DNA of 8,339 bases from Verrucomicrobiota bacterium (GTDB lineage Bacteria > Verrucomicrobiota > Verrucomicrobiia > Limisphaerales > JAHEOI01): positions 1 to 8,339 of the forward strand of contig JAHEOI010000219.1 of NCBI GenBank assembly GCA_018610125.1, given 5' to 3'. Under the pieces are notes generated by a model. The model saw only the letters and a program-made list of their open reading frames with translations, was not told the DNA's origin and searched no databases. Positions 6,782-8,339 of this stretch are shown here, in pieces (the first letter of the stretch is position 1; the number at the start of each line of letters is the position of its first letter). The position numbers were made by a program, and so were the translations under genes.

Positions 6782-7381
6782 TTAGCGCATCATCTCGAGG
6801 GCGGCTTCCCAATCCTCAGGTCTGTTAATATTAAAGATTTCGTGCCGCCACGCTTTGGGGATCATGATCCTGTCCGCCTCGATGGCGTCGGCCAGCTCGT
6901 TGATCGAGTAGGCCCCTTTTTCAAGGTGATCTCGGACGATAGGCTCGGTCCCGGAGCGAAGCTGAAACGGGAACCCGACCTGGCCGTTGGCTTCGACGAA
7001 GCGACCGAGGTGCGAACCGGATAGAGGAGCAGCGACCAATCGCAGGAGAGCCGGCGACACAAACGGCATATCGCAAGGGAGAAAGAGGATCGATTCGGCC
7101 TGAATCGAGGCAAATGCGGTGAAAATCCCTCCCAAGGGGCCGCAGCGCGGCACAATATCATGAGCGATGACATGAACCGGATACCCGAGGCTTTGAGCAT
7201 TGGAATGGATCCGCTCCAAGAGTGACACCTCCCCCGAACGTAAGCTCGCCTTGTCGTGCCCCATCCGTGAGCTGAGTCCCCCGGCCAAAATCGCTACGGC
7301 ACAAGGGACGTTGCCCATGTGAGCCGGCCCCTCTTCGGACTCTTGCAATCCTTCTCTGTGGTTTAAATCGTCGCTATCCAT
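6782..7381 (-). CDS. mobA: Molybdenum cofactor guanylyltransferase (MobA-like NTP transferase)
   Basis: 199 residues with the MobA nucleotidyltransferase motifs: LAGGLSSRMGHDKASL at 32-47 (glycine-rich GTP-binding loop with the Arg and Lys of the signature), GPLGGI at 81-86, LPCDMPF at 101-107 with the metal-binding Asp104, and NINRPED at 184-190, the family's usual Asn-x-Asn-x-Pro-Glu-Asp ending. MobA transfers GMP from GTP to molybdopterin to make the guanine dinucleotide form used by DMSO-reductase-type enzymes, in the cytoplasm. The annotated start is ATG at 7381, giving a 21-residue polar, Glu-rich extension before the first strand. An ATG at 7318 (MGNVPCAVAILAGG) would give the more typical MobA N terminus, with GAGGGG about 10 nt upstream, so the true start is uncertain. 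No molybdoenzyme or other cofactor gene is visible nearby. Confidence 0.82.
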   Translation of the reverse strand: MDSDDLNHREGLQESEEGPAHMGNVPCAVAILAGGLSSRMGHDKASLRSGEVSLLERIHSNAQSLGYPVHVIAHDIVPRCGPLGGIFTAFASIQAESILFLPCDMPFVSPALLRLVAAPLSGSHLGRFVEANGQVGFPFQLRSGTEPIVRDHLEKGAYSINELADAIEADRIMIPKAWRHEIFNINRPEDWEAALEMMR

Positions 7382-7515
7382 GGCCGGTCGGCGTCGGCAT
7401 CACCCCCCCTTTTTCAAGCCCGGGGTAGGAATTTGCCGCGTTAAGGCGCGCTTCGCTACTGGACGTCCGCCGGGAGCTTAAGTATGGTTCTAGGTCAAAG
7501 GAGTTGCCTGAAAAA

Positions 7516-7534
7516 TCGGGTTGCGAGCAACCGA
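7516..7534 (+). repeat. Short inverted repeat (hairpin candidate) in the rpsB upstream region
   Basis: GGTTG at 7519-7523 pairs with CAACC at 7528-7532 around a CGAG tetraloop, and TCG/CGA flanks can extend the stem with a one-base bulge. It overlaps the -35 element of one candidate promoter, so it may be an operator-like palindrome, a structured RNA if transcription starts further upstream, or chance. Confidence 0.3.
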
Positions 7535-7548
7535 CGCTGGGTTAAACT
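7521..7548 (+). promoter_or_regulatory. Candidate sigma70-type promoter for rpsB (upstream)
   Basis: TTGCGA (7521-7526) and TAAACT (7543-7548) are separated by 16 nt; each matches the sigma70 consensus at four of six positions. This would start transcription near 7555 and give a leader of about 170 nt before rpsB, long enough to include both downstream hairpins. Consensus matching by eye only. Confidence 0.3.
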
Positions 7549-7556
7549 ACTGGGGC

Positions 7557-7585
7557 TTACTGGCCGCGCGTTCTGCGTGCATAAT
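7557..7585 (+). promoter_or_regulatory. Candidate second promoter for rpsB (downstream)
   Basis: CATAAT (7580-7585) matches the -10 consensus at five of six positions. The hexamer 17 nt upstream, TTACTG (7557-7562), is a poor -35. Transcription would start near 7592, just before the two stem-loops. It could act alone or with the candidate promoter about 37 nt upstream. Confidence 0.3.
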
Positions 7586-7613
7586 AATGGATAAGAGAGA
7601 ACGGTCAATAAAA

Positions 7614-7637
7614 GGCTCTATCCGGGTGGGTAGAGCG
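7614..7637 (+). promoter_or_regulatory. Leader stem-loop 1 upstream of rpsB
   Basis: GCTCTA (7615-7620) and TAGAGC (7631-7636) form a perfect 6-bp stem with a G-rich 10-nt loop (TCCGGGTGGG). The arm superficially resembles a tRNA D-arm but no tRNA can be folded around it. Its place in the leader of a ribosomal protein gene makes an autoregulatory S2-binding element conceivable; this is inference. Confidence 0.35.
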
Positions 7638-7660
7638 GACCACAACAACAACGGAAAAGA

Positions 7661-7680
7661 ATCCCGTTATTCCGCGGGAT
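7661..7680 (+). promoter_or_regulatory. Leader stem-loop 2 upstream of rpsB
   Basis: ATCCCG (7661-7666) pairs perfectly with CGGGAT (7675-7680) around an 8-nt loop. No T-run follows, so it is not a rho-independent terminator. It ends 44 nt before the rpsB GTG and 33 nt before its Shine-Dalgarno, a position from which an RNA structure could affect translation. Confidence 0.35.
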
Positions 7681-7724
7681 GAGGTGCTGTAAACGACGGT
7701 GAACTCCAAAACCAAGGAAAATCT

Positions 7725-8339
7725 GTGTTAAATATCGGTGTCAAAGAATTACTAGAGGCAGGCGTCCATTTTGGGCATCAAACCAAGCGTTGGAATCCGA
7801 AGATGAAGAAATTCATCTTCGATGCCAGGCATGGGATTCATATCATTGATCTGAATCAGACCATCACTCAAATTGAGCAGGCATGCGGCTTTCTCTCTGA
7901 GAAAGTGCGCGGGGGAGGCGAGGTTTTGTTCGTCGGAACGAAGAAGCAGGCCCAAGCCGCCGTTCGGGAGACCGCGCAAGCCCTCAAACAGCCTTATATC
8001 ACCCAACGTTGGCTGGGTGGGGCTTTAACCAATTTCAATACCGTCAAGCGTTCCATCGAGCGACTCAACAAGCTGGAGAAGATGGAATCGGACGGGAGCA
8101 TGAGCCAATATGTCAAGCAGGAGCAGTCGGCTCTCCGCCGCGAAGCCGCCCGGCTGCGCCGTAACCTCGACGGGATGCGGACGATGCAGCGTTATCCCGC
8201 GGCCATGTTCATTGTCGATCTGAAGCGTGAGCACAACGCGGTGGCCGAGGCACGCCGCTTGGAAATACCGATTGCCGGAATCGTCGATACGAATTGTGAT
8301 CCGACACTGGTGGATTATCCGATCGCTGCCAACGACGAC
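7725..8339 (+). CDS. rpsB: 30S ribosomal protein S2 (3' truncated by the window end)
   Basis: The first 205 codons of rpsB; the frame is open to the last base. The N terminus, MLNIGVKELLEAGVHFGHQT followed by KRWNPKM, is the S2 signature, and further conserved blocks include the HGIHIIDL strand, VLFVGTKKQA, RWLGGALTNF and the second S2 signature region YPAAMFIVDL with NDD at the cut end. S2 binds the 30S subunit late in assembly and is needed with bS1 for mRNA binding. The start is GTG at 7725, supported by AAGGA at 7714-7718 with 6-nt spacing and by exact alignment with S2 N termini. A Lys/Arg/Glu-rich coiled-coil insert lies around 105-150, as in other S2 proteins. In most bacteria tsf follows; that would lie beyond the window. 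Confidence 0.97.
   Translation, partial: MLNIGVKELLEAGVHFGHQTKRWNPKMKKFIFDARHGIHIIDLNQTITQIEQACGFLSEKVRGGGEVLFVGTKKQAQAAVRETAQALKQPYITQRWLGGALTNFNTVKRSIERLNKLEKMESDGSMSQYVKQEQSALRREAARLRRNLDGMRTMQRYPAAMFIVDLKREHNAVAEARRLEIPIAGIVDTNCDPTLVDYPIAANDD

Larger units (their letters stand above)
7382..7724. other. 343-nt divergent intergenic region between mobA and rpsB
   Basis: No recognised protein or RNA gene fills this stretch. It must hold the promoter of the minus-strand mobA cluster and the promoter and leader of rpsB. Near mobA there is a run of seven Cs (7403-7409) followed by five Ts; on the minus strand this is a G-run about 22 nt before the mobA ATG. The half nearest rpsB contains candidate promoters, three short inverted repeats and two short ORFs, listed separately. 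I could not pick a convincing minus-strand promoter. Confidence 0.8.

Noticed and set aside
6726..6812. Longer serine protease start (TTG at 6812)
   Set aside because: It would bury the signal peptide 29 residues inside the protein and overlap the mobA end; ATG at 6725 explains the export signal.
7378..7400. Eight-codon frame (MPTPTGHG) just before mobA behind the G-run
   Set aside because: Very short, in a GC-rich repeat-like stretch and overlapping the mobA start; nothing beyond its position supports it.
7606..7690. tRNA-like sequence around GGTGGGTAGAGCGG in the rpsB leader
   Set aside because: The D-arm resemblance is real, but no acceptor stem, anticodon stem or T-arm can be formed at the required spacing, and the TTCGA-type T-loop is absent.

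Overview
The window looks like ordinary chromosomal DNA from a bacterium of the Planctomycetota/Verrucomicrobiota (PVC) group, with Verrucomicrobiota somewhat more likely. This is inference from gene content: a two-lobed secreted acetylxylan-esterase-like hydrolase, a large uncharacterised secreted protein of a type I associate with these phyla, a PDZ-less trypsin-like protease with a Tyr/Pro-rich tail, a DUF4175-like coiled-coil protein end and a bacterial SET methyltransferase. No IS element, integrase, tRNA, rRNA, CRISPR array or phage gene was seen.

Layout: (1) 2-358, plus strand, the 3' end of a coiled-coil protein gene that overlaps tail-to-tail with (2) 313-915, minus strand, a CPBP intramembrane protease. 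(3) A 69-nt divergent gap leads to 985-1497, a SET-domain lysine methyltransferase with a post-SET zinc cluster, then a 14-codon micro-ORF (1502-1546) overlapping by ATGA the start of (4) 1543-3735, a secreted alpha/beta hydrolase. (5) A 118-nt convergent gap holds a weak terminator candidate. (6) The minus strand then carries, in transcription order, mobA (7381-6782), a secreted serine protease (6725-5763) and a 610-residue secreted protein of unknown function (5686-3854); gaps of 56 and 76 nt are compatible with one operon. (7) A 343-nt divergent intergenic region precedes rpsB (7725 to the window end), which starts with GTG behind a good Shine-Dalgarno and has a structured 5' leader.

The genes do not form one obvious pathway. 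Three encode exported proteins (hydrolase, protease, 610-residue protein), one is a membrane protease, and rpsB and mobA are housekeeping genes. I do not see strong evidence for a new defence or mobile system. The items most worth checking are the coupled micro-ORF before the hydrolase, the structured rpsB leader with two short overlapping ORFs, the complete eukaryotic-like SET/post-SET enzyme, and the large uncharacterised secreted protein next to the protease.
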